A stretch of DNA of 34,786 nucleotides from Gammaproteobacteria bacterium (lineage in GTDB: Bacteria; Pseudomonadota; Gammaproteobacteria; SZUA-152), in contig JAVVEP010000030.1 of the NCBI GenBank assembly GCA_032250735.1, forward strand, positions 1 through 34,786, read 5' to 3'. The notes beneath the pieces are model-generated. The model did not search any database. It was not told where the DNA came from and saw only the letters and a list, made by a program, of their open reading frames with translations. Positions 16,319 through 27,368 of the stretch are shown piece by piece; position 1 is the stretch's first letter; each line of letters opens with the position of its first letter. The translations under genes were made by a program, and so were the position numbers.

Positions 16319-16759
16319 TTACTCAAAGGTGATGGGTGGGCTGATGAGAAACCAGCGCTTGCTCTCCGGATAATATTTCCATTCCTGTTCATGGCGCAGG
16401 GATTTCTCTCGCTGGGTCTCGGTATGGTAGTAGCGCAACCTGATGGATTGTTTCATCACCATGTCTTTTTCGTTGAATTTTTCACCGAAGGTTTCGTAAT
16501 GGGTGACGCGGAAGTTTTCGATATCGGCCGGCAGGCTGGTCGGGGCCGCGTCCTCCCACTTGTGGTAAGAATAGGCGGCATCATACTGGGCCCAGCGGAT
16601 GGCCTTTTCATAAGCGCGTAACGAGGTATTGAGGTCGTCCATCAGATCGCCGGTGGTGGTGCAGGCCCCCAGCAGCAGGGCGATCAGGAGCAGGGCCAAC
16701 CATCGCACCCGGGACGGTGCTGGTGGTGGGGTGGAGGCTATCAATGCGGCGGTGGGCAT
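16319..16759 (-). CDS. Predicted lipoprotein, unknown function, in operon with ankyrin protein
   Basis: A 146-residue lipoprotein. An unusual proline/serine-rich N-region (PPPAPSRVRW) precedes a hydrophobic stretch ending in the lipobox LLLGAC (Cys33), then TTTGDLMDDLNTSLRAYEKAIRWAQYDAAYSYHKW. The mature part is rich in aromatic residues, ending in WKYYPESKRWFLISPP, a pattern seen in small envelope lipoproteins of the gammaproteobacteria (DUF-type) that I cannot name. The ATG at 16759 is preferred because AAGGAA lies at suitable distance; an ATG three codons upstream sits too close to it. It precedes the ankyrin gene by 6 bp. Confidence 0.7.
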   Translation of the reverse strand: MPTAALIASTPPPAPSRVRWLALLLIALLLGACTTTGDLMDDLNTSLRAYEKAIRWAQYDAAYSYHKWEDAAPTSLPADIENFRVTHYETFGEKFNEKDMVMKQSIRLRYYHTETQREKSLRHEQEWKYYPESKRWFLISPPITFE

Positions 16760-16956
16760 GGGTAACATTTCCTTGTGTAGAATCGAGTTGAGTTGATGGA
16801 TGACGATCGGTGAACAGGCTGGGCGATCATCGACGCTATTAATGAAATATGTGGGGCTGACTTTATCATGAATTAGCGCTGTGCCGGGATGGCGGCCGTC
16901 AACCCGCAATCGGTCGGTGGTGGGCCACGGCGCAGGGTTTGAGGAGGAAATGGAGC

Positions 16957-18816
16957 ATGGATGGTGGATTGAAAATCAGCGGCCCGAAGGCAGAGTGCCT
17001 GTGGTTGAGCGCATGGATGCGACCATCGTTGCGCGCAACAGTGATTGTACTGCTGGCGGGGCTGGTGGCCTGTGGAGGTGCTACCAGTGAACCCCAGGTC
17101 GAGGCGGTGCCCCTGCAGTCGGCGCTGATCGCTGTGCAGAGTGCACTGATCACGCCGAGTTTCACTCTCAATGGGGGAGCATTCCCGCTCAGTGAGTATC
17201 ACGACGGCAATCTTGTCCTGCGCGGCGCGACGCCGGCCACCGCCAGCGATGTGGTGGCATTGGCCTCGAGTCATGACATTTCTCCGGCCGCGGTGCGGGT
17301 GGTGCAGGGCGATTACAGCGTCTATTACCAGCATGAGACCGGGACCGATGTGCCGCAGAACAGGGATGCTCCGGTGCAGACCGGCGTGGGCCTGAACAGT
17401 AATCAGGACCTTGTTATTGACGTGACCGCCTGGCAGCTCAGGCCGGGCTTTACCCTCAATGGCGGGTCCTTCCCGCTCAGCGAATACGACGATGGGGTGT
17501 TTTATCTGCAACCGGCTGCTGGTGGTGAGCGCATTGAAATCGGTAACAGTCACACGATGTCGCCCGATCCGCTGTGGGTGATGCCGGGGAGCTACGATGT
17601 CTTTTACGCCCTGGAGACGGGTGGCAACCTGGTGCCCAATAACCAGAATGCGGTGGTGATGAGCGGAGTTGATATTGCCGCCTCGGTGCCGCTGGCGGTG
17701 GACCTGCCGGTGGTCGGATTTCGTCTTGACGCAAGCCTGGATGGCCAACCATTCCCGCCGTCACAGTATCAGCAGGCGGCGTTTATGCTGCGCCATGCGG
17801 ACGGTGATGTCGTGGAGCTGGGCAAGAGTGATGCGCTGCCATTGACGGTGAGTGTGATCGAAGGCAGCTACGACATCATTTATCGGCATGTGCAGGGGGA
17901 CCAGCTGCCGCTCAATCGTGATGTGGTGGTGGCGAGTGACGTGCTGATTGGCACCCCGGGCACGAATGGTGGCGTAGCGGCGCTGGATATCGCGATGACC
18001 AGCGTGGTGATCAGCCCCTCGTTCACCCTCAATGGCAGTGCCTTTGCGCAGAGTGAATACAACAACGCCGATTTTTACCTGCGTGGTCTGACGGATGAAG
18101 ACGTGATGTTGCTGGGAGCGAGTGAAATCGCATCACCGGCCCCGGTGCGTGTGGTGCCCGGCACGTATGATGTGCTGTATCGGCACGAGACCGGTGCCGC
18201 GGTGCCGCAGAATGCCAACGCCGTGGTGCTGAGTGATGTTTTGCTAGACATGAATGGCGGCCTGGCTATTGACGTGCCTTCGGTCAGCGTTACTGGTCGC
18301 TTTACCCTCAACGGCAACAGCTTTCCGGCTGACGCCGGCAACAGCGTGCAGTTTTTTCTGCAGGGGGAGGATGCGGATGATGTATTCCTGTTTGGCTTCA
18401 GTGACATCGCCAGTAACGAGGCCGTGAACCTGGTCTCCATTAACGGCAGCTATGACAGCTATGATGTGCTGATGGATCATCTCAATGGCGATGCCGTGCC
18501 ACAGAATCAGATGCATGCGGTGGATTTTAATAATCTACTGGATGCAGACCAAACGCTGCTGGTCGATATTCCGGCGGTGCGGGTCGCCTCCGTTTTCACC
18601 CTGGACGGCGTTGCCTTTCCCGCCAGCATTTACCAGAGCGCCAGGTTTTATCTGCGCGACATCCACACCGGCAGCCTGATTTTTCTGGGTCGCAGTGACA
18701 GGAGCAATAATCCGGTAATGGTGATCAAGGAAGATCACGAGATTATTTATGAGCATTTTAGTGGAGAGCAGGTGCCGCAGAATACGCACAGGCTGCTGGG
18801 GATTGTGGATCTGTAG
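16957..18816 (+). CDS. Lipoprotein built of six ~90-residue tandem repeats
   Basis: A 619-residue protein. The hydrophobic segment ATVIVLLAGLVAC gives a lipobox at Cys39, so a lipid-anchored envelope protein is expected. The rest is six repeats beginning near 17158, 17446, 17725, 18019, 18298 and 18592, each with an opening FTLNG-x-x-FP-x-SEY, a strand FYLRG, a middle G-x-Y-D-V-x-Y-x-H-E-T-G, then VPQN and V-x-S-D-V, closing I-D-V-P. The pattern suggests a string of beta-sandwich (carboxypeptidase-regulatory-like or fibronectin-like) domains. Repeat three is the most divergent. GAGGAGG at 16941-16947 supports the ATG at 16957; ATG 17017 would give a shorter, more typical signal peptide. I do not recognise the family; adhesion or surface scaffolding is only a guess. 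Confidence 0.8.
   Translation: MDGGLKISGPKAECLWLSAWMRPSLRATVIVLLAGLVACGGATSEPQVEAVPLQSALIAVQSALITPSFTLNGGAFPLSEYHDGNLVLRGATPATASDVVALASSHDISPAAVRVVQGDYSVYYQHETGTDVPQNRDAPVQTGVGLNSNQDLVIDVTAWQLRPGFTLNGGSFPLSEYDDGVFYLQPAAGGERIEIGNSHTMSPDPLWVMPGSYDVFYALETGGNLVPNNQNAVVMSGVDIAASVPLAVDLPVVGFRLDASLDGQPFPPSQYQQAAFMLRHADGDVVELGKSDALPLTVSVIEGSYDIIYRHVQGDQLPLNRDVVVASDVLIGTPGTNGGVAALDIAMTSVVISPSFTLNGSAFAQSEYNNADFYLRGLTDEDVMLLGASEIASPAPVRVVPGTYDVLYRHETGAAVPQNANAVVLSDVLLDMNGGLAIDVPSVSVTGRFTLNGNSFPADAGNSVQFFLQGEDADDVFLFGFSDIASNEAVNLVSINGSYDSYDVLMDHLNGDAVPQNQMHAVDFNNLLDADQTLLVDIPAVRVASVFTLDGVAFPASIYQSARFYLRDIHTGSLIFLGRSDRSNNPVMVIKEDHEIIYEHFSGEQVPQNTHRLLGIVDL
17158..18816 (+). repeat. Six tandem protein-coding repeats, period 279-294 bp
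   Basis: Repeat units start at 17158, 17446, 17725, 18019, 18298 and 18592, giving steps of 288, 279, 294, 279 and 294 bp. The similarity is at protein level (FTLNG start, GxYDVxY centre, VPQN near the end); the DNA has diverged, so the duplications are old. The final unit is shorter, ending with the gene. Confidence 0.8.
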
Positions 18817-18829
18817 TTGTGGATCTGTA
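18803..18829. repeat. Short tandem duplication across the stop codon of the repeat lipoprotein
   Basis: TTGTGGATCTGTA occurs at 18803-18815 and again at 18817-18829, a 14-bp-period duplication spanning the TAG stop. It looks like a replication-slippage product with no effect on the protein. Confidence 0.6.
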
Positions 18830-18847
18830 ATGGTTATCTAACAAGAG

Positions 18848-20608
18848 TTAGGTGACCGGCAGGGTAAAGTAAAAACTTGATCCCTTGCCGACCTCGCCTT
18901 CGGCCCACACACGGCCATGGTGTCGGTGGATGATGCGTTGCACGATGGCGAGGCCGACGCCGCTGCCGGTGAATTCACGCGGGTTATGCAGGCGCTGGAA
19001 GGCGGTGAAAAGTTTGTGTGCATAGTCCATGTCAAAACCGGCACCGTTGTCGCGCACAACATAAACCGTCTCGTTATTTTTACGCACCGAACCAAAACTG
19101 ATTTCTGCGTTGTCCGTGCGGCTGGTATATTTCCAGGCGTTGTTAAGCAGGTTTTCAATGGCACGCTCTATCAGGCGCGCATCCGCCCTGGCAAACATGT
19201 CAGGCTGAATGTCCCACTTGACCTGTCGGCCAGGATTGCTGCTGGCAATCTGATTTTTGATAGTCTCGGCCGTTTTGCTGATGTTGATCGTTTCAACCGA
19301 TAGCTCTTCGCGGGTGATTCGGGAAAGCTGCAGGATGTCATCAATCAGTTCGGCCATCCGTTTGCCGGCATTAATTACCCGGTTCAGGTTGTCTTTATCC
19401 TCTGTCGTCAGTTTATCGGCAGCGTCATCCAGCACTATCTGACTGAAGCTGGTTATTGACCGTAGCGGCGCGCGCAGATCGTGGGCGATGGAATAACTGT
19501 AAGATTCCAGCTCGTGGTTGATGGCGGTCAGCTCATCATGCTTCGCCTTGAGGTTGGTTTCGGCCGTTTTGTGATTGTCAATCTCCCGGTGCAGGGCGCG
19601 ATTGATCTGCGCCACCTGATTTTCGATCTTTCCCAGATAGATAAAGTAGGCGACTGTAAGCAGGCCGATGATCAGCAGGCCTGCGATGAAGATGTTTGAC
19701 AGCAGCGCGCGAAGCTGTTGCTCATTGCTTGTAATGTCACTAATGACTACGGTATAGCCGATAGCGTTGTTTGAAAAATCCGTCAGCGGCAGGTGCGATA
19801 TCGCATATTCTCTGAACCCTGTGCCAGACTGCTGTTTGTGGCTTTGTATGCCCTGCCCCGGTAACAATTCCAGCTCGGCGGGAATGCTGTCCATGGTGGA
19901 CGAGGTGATGACCCATTTGTCCATCTGTCGCCAGTTATACTTTTTCCCAAAGGCCTTCTGCCAGTCGTTTTCGTTGATGAGCTGTTTGTCGATAAGGGTG
20001 ATGATTTCGGCACCGTTGATCTGTTTTAATCGGCTGGTGATGTGGCCGATCTCCTCGCCGAGTTCCAGGTAGCCGACAAGCTGGCCGTTGATCATCCAGG
20101 GTTGTGTGACACGAAATGCCAGATGACCGAAGGTGCCGATTTCGAGTCCTGCAGCCTGTTCTCCTGTGCGGCGGGCGGTGAGCAGCGTTTTTCGATTGAT
20201 GTGGTCGCCGAAGCGGCCTGGTCGATGAGCGCGAAGATAATTTTTTCCATCGGTCGTGTGCAAATAAAAATGCGTGATGCCGAAGGCGCTGTTGATGTCC
20301 TTATAGATTTTGTGTGCGACAAGGGAAAGGGTCTCCCGGTCTTTTTCCTGCCACGCGGATTGCAGGGCCGGGTTGCCGCTGATCATCTGTAGTATGCCGC
20401 CGATCTCTACAATGCTTCTCTGTACATGGTTTTCGAAACCATCCTGCGCGCGTAGCGTGGTGTCGTGATTATTCTGTAGCTGTTGACTGTGAAAAAAGGT
20501 GGCGGTGGAAAAGATTATCAGCCCCAGGGTCAGGATGAATGTGGCAACGGTCGGTAGCAGTGCCTTAAAGCGTATATGCTTGATATTGTTCGTTGCCGGT
20601 TTTGTCAC
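18848..20608 (-). CDS. Sensor histidine kinase with periplasmic double-Cache-like domain
   Basis: A 586-residue membrane kinase. Two membrane spans (about 15-38 and 303-325) bracket a ~260-residue periplasmic domain with DGKNYLRAHRPGRFGD and GLEIGTFGHLAFRVTQPW, typical of double-Cache sensors. A coiled coil (about 335-365) leads to the HisKA domain, with phospho-acceptor His376 in SYSIAHDLRAPLRS, and the HATPase domain with N-box NLLNNAWKYTS, G1 DNGAGFD, F-box and G2 GSGVGLAI. It resembles the phytochrome-type HWE-less kinases that end in phospho-His transfer to separate regulators. No response regulator adjoins it; the PilZ gene ends 57 bp upstream on the same strand, so the two probably form an operon. 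Confidence 0.92.
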   Translation of the reverse strand: MTKPATNNIKHIRFKALLPTVATFILTLGLIIFSTATFFHSQQLQNNHDTTLRAQDGFENHVQRSIVEIGGILQMISGNPALQSAWQEKDRETLSLVAHKIYKDINSAFGITHFYLHTTDGKNYLRAHRPGRFGDHINRKTLLTARRTGEQAAGLEIGTFGHLAFRVTQPWMINGQLVGYLELGEEIGHITSRLKQINGAEIITLIDKQLINENDWQKAFGKKYNWRQMDKWVITSSTMDSIPAELELLPGQGIQSHKQQSGTGFREYAISHLPLTDFSNNAIGYTVVISDITSNEQQLRALLSNIFIAGLLIIGLLTVAYFIYLGKIENQVAQINRALHREIDNHKTAETNLKAKHDELTAINHELESYSYSIAHDLRAPLRSITSFSQIVLDDAADKLTTEDKDNLNRVINAGKRMAELIDDILQLSRITREELSVETINISKTAETIKNQIASSNPGRQVKWDIQPDMFARADARLIERAIENLLNNAWKYTSRTDNAEISFGSVRKNNETVYVVRDNGAGFDMDYAHKLFTAFQRLHNPREFTGSGVGLAIVQRIIHRHHGRVWAEGEVGKGSSFYFTLPVT

Positions 20609-20665
20609 GGGTGTGATGCGATGAGTGTCGTGGGCAGACGGTAAAGGCTGGCGGTTAACTGGCGG

Positions 20666-21055
20666 TCAATCGTTGGAGAACTGGAAATTTTTGCGGGGAT
20701 TGCGGGACAGCTCGTCCAGCAGGCTGTCAATATCGTTGCTGCCGTCGATCAGCAGTTTTAGAAACGATTCGTGATGCGGCATATCGGCACTGGTAAATTG
20801 AAGGCCGATGCCGTCATCCTTGTTGTGGGCGATGTTGCATTCGAAGGCGACACGCACCCAGCCTTCGTCGGTCTTGATGATCAGTTCGAGGCGGCATGCG
20901 TCACCGATTTGTATGCCGGGAGGCGGTATCAGTATGACGAAGGCGCCATCGAGGCTGATGTCGGCGGTCTCGCCGTAGAGCTTAGTGCCGTCGCTTAGGT
21001 GGATTTCCACCATCACGTCGAGGGGCAGGCGGGTATATTTGCGTTGTTCGCTCAT
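20666..21055 (-). CDS. PilZ domain protein
   Basis: A 129-residue single-domain PilZ protein, expected to bind cyclic di-GMP. Both halves of the binding motif are present: R-x-x-x-R as Arg5-KYT-Arg9 at the N-terminus, and D-x-S-x-x-G as Asp32-Ile-Ser34-Leu-Asp-Gly37. A C-terminal tail after residue ~100 (LLIDGSNDIDSLLDELSRNPRK) is helical and acidic and lies outside the PilZ core. It lies 57 bp upstream of the sensor kinase on the same strand, suggesting a shared transcript and a link between the kinase and cyclic-di-GMP signalling. The target is unknown. Confidence 0.9.
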   Translation of the reverse strand: MSEQRKYTRLPLDVMVEIHLSDGTKLYGETADISLDGAFVILIPPPGIQIGDACRLELIIKTDEGWVRVAFECNIAHNKDDGIGLQFTSADMPHHESFLKLLIDGSNDIDSLLDELSRNPRKNFQFSND

Positions 21056-21227
21056 AGTCTGGTCATAGCTCGGTTATAACCCTGTCATGGTCGTTTGTCG
21101 TATCGGCACAGCTCGGCCCCTGCCGGGGCTGCAGCGAGTTTAGCCTGTCTGTATCTTGCCGTCACCTGCCGCCGATAGCCACATTATCTCGCGCCGGCTA
21201 AGTCCACAGCGAGGAAAAAGGGCGGGT

Positions 21228-21265
21228 AAAAAACAGGCGTACTGGCGGTTAGGCCAGTGCGCCTG
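21228..21265 (-). terminator. Rho-independent terminator of the double-rhodanese gene
   Basis: On the minus strand, a 13-bp stem (with one G-T wobble; arms 21234-21246 and 21253-21265, 6-nt loop) is followed by six T. It lies about 70 bp past the stop codon at 21337. Confidence 0.85.
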
Positions 21266-21336
21266 TGTGATGAAAACTGCTGCGTTGGCTTCGGTGAGAT
21301 ACCGGCGCAGGGCGGCAGCAAGTGTTGCGGGAGGGC

Positions 21337-22149
21337 CTATTTTTTCTCCATGGCGACCAGTTCGCTGTAGTAGCCACGGGCGCCCTTGTCCATGAAGTAA
21401 TAATCCTTTGCGCCCGCCTTTTCCAGGGCATATTGCAACCAGCGCACCTGTTTGCCGACCTCGTCATAGATCAACAGCGTACGGTTCTGTTTCAGCGCCG
21501 CCTTGATGTAATTCTCGAGCTTTTCCTGTTGATCCAGGCTTGCCCAGCGTTCCAGTCCTGGATAAAAGCCAACCCCGGCGCGTTGGAATTTGTCGCGCAC
21601 ATCGATCACCATCAGTTTCTTGCCGGGGGTGGTGGCGCGATCGCTGAAGTTGTCAGGGGTGAGCAGGCGTTTCTTGAACTGTTCCTTGGGGATCAGGTGA
21701 GCCAGATTGACCGGGCTGGTCCCCAGTAGCTCGGCGGCATCCGGGTGGGCCTTGGTCCAGTCAAAGATGCCGGCATCAAAGGCGAGCACATCGCTTACAT
21801 TAGCCTCAATGGACTTTTTGGCGGCGATGTACGACTTCATGCAGGTGTGACCGTTGCAGTAAAAGACAATCGGCTTGTCCGTGGTGGCGCGCAGTTTGAT
21901 GACCTTCTCTTCGAAGCTCTTGGCGGCCACCGGAATGTTGATGGCGTTTTTCACGCGCAGCGTTTCAAATTCCAGTTTTGAACGGACATCGACAACCGTG
22001 ACATCTTTAAGGGTTTTGTGCAGGTCGGCCAGCTCGATGTAGGGGACCTTGGGGAATTTCTTGCGGCCGGGGAAATCGTCTGCCGCAAAGGCGCCCGCAG
22101 AACTGATCATAAACAGTGTTAGCAGGGAAAATAATGCAATCTTACGCAT
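21337..22149 (-). CDS. Exported tandem-rhodanese protein, second domain without catalytic Cys
   Basis: A 270-residue protein with a signal peptide (MRKIALFSLLTLFMISSAGAFA) and two rhodanese-fold domains. The first (~35-135) has VVDVRSKLEFETLRVKNAINIP and the active loop VFYCNGHTCMKS with Cys98, plus a second Cys103. The second (~160-260) has MVIDVRDKFQRAGVGF, but where the Cys loop should be it reads LIYDEVGKQVRWL, so Asp229 replaces the catalytic cysteine. A periplasmic sulfurtransferase with one active and one structural domain is the likely picture. The ATG at 22149 is supported by GGAG and by the signal peptide. The gene is monocistronic: a terminator follows, and two palindromes lie between a putative promoter and the start. 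Confidence 0.88.
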   Translation of the reverse strand: MRKIALFSLLTLFMISSAGAFAADDFPGRKKFPKVPYIELADLHKTLKDVTVVDVRSKLEFETLRVKNAINIPVAAKSFEEKVIKLRATTDKPIVFYCNGHTCMKSYIAAKKSIEANVSDVLAFDAGIFDWTKAHPDAAELLGTSPVNLAHLIPKEQFKKRLLTPDNFSDRATTPGKKLMVIDVRDKFQRAGVGFYPGLERWASLDQQEKLENYIKAALKQNRTLLIYDEVGKQVRWLQYALEKAGAKDYYFMDKGARGYYSELVAMEKK

Positions 22150-22158
22150 GGAGCACTC

Positions 22159-22214
22159 CAAAATTAATTTTGTGCGGGCTATTGAATTCAATTCGTCTGA
22201 GGGATTTGAGTATA
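22159..22214 (-). promoter_or_regulatory. Candidate promoter and two palindromes before the double-rhodanese gene
   Basis: Reading toward the gene: a -10-like TATACT (22214-22209), then the perfect 12-bp palindrome ATTGAATTCAAT (22181-22192), then the perfect 14-bp palindrome CAAAATTAATTTTG (22159-22172), which abuts the ribosome binding site. No convincing -35 was seen. The first palindrome would lie just after the transcription start and the second would block the ribosome site or form an RNA hairpin. Regulator unknown. Confidence 0.4.
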
Positions 22215-22534
22215 AGTATGTCCTAATGTGTATCGGAAAACTCGGCGAAACCTTTAGTGTGGTAGCTAAGGTGCGGTAGTGAGTGGCAAGGAATGCCACG
22301 ACACGGTCTACATCATCCGCCTTGTCCCGCTGCACGCTGTGAGGCGCCTCGCTTGCGGATATATAGTACAAGATTATCCGCGCGTCGCCGACGGGTCAGC
22401 TGTGGTGTGCGAGGGCATGCCCCATAAGATTGGGCTAGTGTCGGGCGATTTCAAATGAGATTTCATGATTAATATTTCACGCGAAGATATTTTGCGGCGC
22501 GGGGCCGTGTGAAGGGGGCTGCGCCGCCTGGCGC
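22215..22534. other. Non-coding stretch between metH and the double-rhodanese gene
   Basis: About 320 bp beyond the promoter region of the rhodanese gene, with no ORF I believe. Near the metH end there is a 7-bp stem GCGGCGC / GCGCCGC (22494-22500 and 22521-22527) with a 20-nt loop; it lies just past the metH stop but is followed by A-rich sequence on the minus strand, so it is not a classic terminator. No tRNA, riboswitch or mobile-element end was recognised. Confidence 0.4.
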
Positions 22535-26218
<3,684 letters not shown>

Positions 26219-26357
26219 AACGACAATTGATCCCGATTTGCGGTAAAGCGGGCGATTTTATCATGCTTCCCGCGCCGGCGTGCGTCCGGCGCCGGGGGAT
26301 TTTCCGCCGACGGGGTATCCTGATATTGCCGGGGTGTTACGGGGGTGTTGTGAGAGC

Positions 26358-26389
26358 GCCCCGCTGGCGCGGCGCAACGCCAGCGGGGC
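26358..26389 (-). terminator. Strong GC-rich hairpin between the rhodanese gene and metH
   Basis: A perfect 12-bp stem (arms 26358-26369 and 26378-26389, 8-nt loop) begins about 20 bp past the rhodanese stop codon. It lacks a T-run, so it may act as a Rho-assisted terminator or a 3'-end protecting hairpin for the upstream transcript. Confidence 0.5.
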
Positions 26390-26407
26390 AGGGGGCCGAT
26401 GTGCGGG

Positions 26408-26836
26408 CTAACACTGCTCCCAGGGCAGGTTGTGGAAGCGCCAGCCGCCCAGGGTGGAGCGGTGGTGGTCGTCATCCAGTTCGCCCTCAAAACCCTCGAG
26501 CACGTTGTAGACGTTCTGGAAGCCGTCCTTGATCAGCGCCTCGCCGGCCTCGTGTGAGCGCTTGCCGCTGCGACAGATCAGCACCACCGGCGCGCAGGCG
26601 CCATCGTCACAGCTCAGCCCCCCGAGCATGACCTGACGCACATGGGCGGGAAAATCGGGATCGATCTTCCAGTCGGGCTCGTCGATCCAGGCCACATGCA
26701 CCGCGCCCCTGGGGTGGCCCACAAATAAAAACTCCATGGCGGAGCGCACGTCGATCAGCACGGCGCTGGGATTGTCCTCCAGCATTTTTTGCGCCTCTAT
26801 GGGCGTGATGCCTTTGACATGGGTGTTGTTGCTCAT
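26408..26836 (-). CDS. Single-domain rhodanese-like sulfurtransferase
   Basis: A 142-residue cytoplasmic rhodanese. LIDVRSAMEFLFVGHPRGAVHVAW is the CH2A-like start, and the active loop LICRSGKRS carries the catalytic Cys88 in the C-x-x-G-x-R style loop of single-domain sulfurtransferases; the family end VLEGFEGELD is also present. An insert with two further cysteines (LSCDDGACAPVV, Cys76 and Cys81) precedes the active loop. The ATG at 26836 has GAGG nine bases upstream. The short NfeD-like gene lies 59 bp upstream on the same strand, with a perfect palindrome between them. Confidence 0.9.
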   Translation of the reverse strand: MSNNTHVKGITPIEAQKMLEDNPSAVLIDVRSAMEFLFVGHPRGAVHVAWIDEPDWKIDPDFPAHVRQVMLGGLSCDDGACAPVVLICRSGKRSHEAGEALIKDGFQNVYNVLEGFEGELDDDHHRSTLGGWRFHNLPWEQC

Positions 26837-26881
26837 GATGTCATCCTCGGTCGATCCTTCTCTTTTATAGGATAGGTGCTT

Positions 26882-26895
26882 ACAACACGTGTTGT
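26882..26895. promoter_or_regulatory. Perfect 14-bp palindrome between the NfeD-like and rhodanese genes
   Basis: ACAACACGTGTTGT is perfectly symmetric and abuts the stop codon of the NfeD-like gene, 46 bp before the rhodanese start. It could be an operator for the rhodanese gene or a small hairpin. No regulator is assigned. Confidence 0.35.
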
Positions 26896-27159
26896 TTACG
26901 GCTTGTTTACGGCCGCGTCCAGCCCCCTTTTGTGCCGTATCCGGCGGGCGATGCCCGTGCCGATAAGACACAGCACAATAAACAGACCCAGCTGCCAGAG
27001 CCCGCCCAGTTCCGGCATAAACCGGACCACCAGCCCGGTCAGCAGGGCGGCAATACCGATGGCCATAAAGTAGACGCAGGGCGCCAGCAGCTCGCCGATC
27101 ACCAACAGGGCCGCCAACGCCCACCAGTGCCAATGGTTCAGGATATAGAAGAACTCCAT
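26896..27159 (-). CDS. Short NfeD-like membrane protein
   Basis: An 87-residue protein with two or three hydrophobic spans (ALAALLVIGELLAP, YFMAIGIAALLTGLV, LWQLGLFIVLCLIG) and a basic tail RRIRHKRG. The pattern W-x-x-L-A-x-x-L-x-x-x-E-x-x-x-P and the glycine-rich second span match the membrane part of NfeD/YbbK-type proteins. The C-terminal OB-fold of full-length YbbK-type members (about 150 residues) is absent, so this is a short form. Family partners are SPFH/stomatin proteins, and none adjoins here; the next gene is the rhodanese. AGGAGG supports the ATG at 27159 over the track's longer frame opening upstream. Confidence 0.65.
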   Translation of the reverse strand: MEFFYILNHWHWWALAALLVIGELLAPCVYFMAIGIAALLTGLVVRFMPELGGLWQLGLFIVLCLIGTGIARRIRHKRGLDAAVNKP

Positions 27160-27218
27160 CAGCCGAGCCTCCTGCCGATTGTCCTGCCGATTCCCCAACA
27201 GCCGGGCCAGCGGTTTTT

Positions 27219-27254
27219 ATTATACATAGATAAATTTAATTGATAGATAAATTT
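27219..27254 (-). promoter_or_regulatory. Candidate promoter of the NfeD-rhodanese unit with two direct repeats
   Basis: On the minus strand AAATTTATCTAT occurs twice (27254-27243 and 27237-27226), 17 bp apart, and the second copy is one base from a perfect -10 TATAAT (27224-27219). The repeats occupy the place of a -35 box, which is otherwise not recognisable. This is the arrangement expected for an activator-dependent promoter; the protein is unknown. Confidence 0.45.
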
Positions 27255-27264
27255 TTGCATCATT

Positions 27265-27294
27265 TTGACCCAGGTTTTAACCATAGCGTTATAC
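27265..27294 (+). promoter_or_regulatory. Candidate sigma-70 promoter of ttcA
   Basis: TTGACC (27265-27270), an 18-bp spacer and TTATAC (27289-27294), about 75 bp before the ttcA start codon. It is back-to-back with the putative NfeD-like gene promoter. Confidence 0.45.
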
Positions 27295-27368
27295 GGCGTC
27301 TTGTACAGGCACCCGGGGGCGAATTCAGGCAGCCCGGATTGCCGGCCGACAGGGTACACTATGCGCCC

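Noticed and set aside
17158-18816. Repeat array as a CRISPR-like or minisatellite locus
   Set aside because: Units are ~280-295 bp, coding in one frame, conserved at protein level only; there are no short identical repeats with spacers.
26219-26407. Possible cobalamin, SAM or SAH riboswitch before metH
   Set aside because: I looked for the B12-box and the SAH-riboswitch core in the minus-strand leader and found neither; only a GC-rich hairpin close to the rhodanese stop is present.
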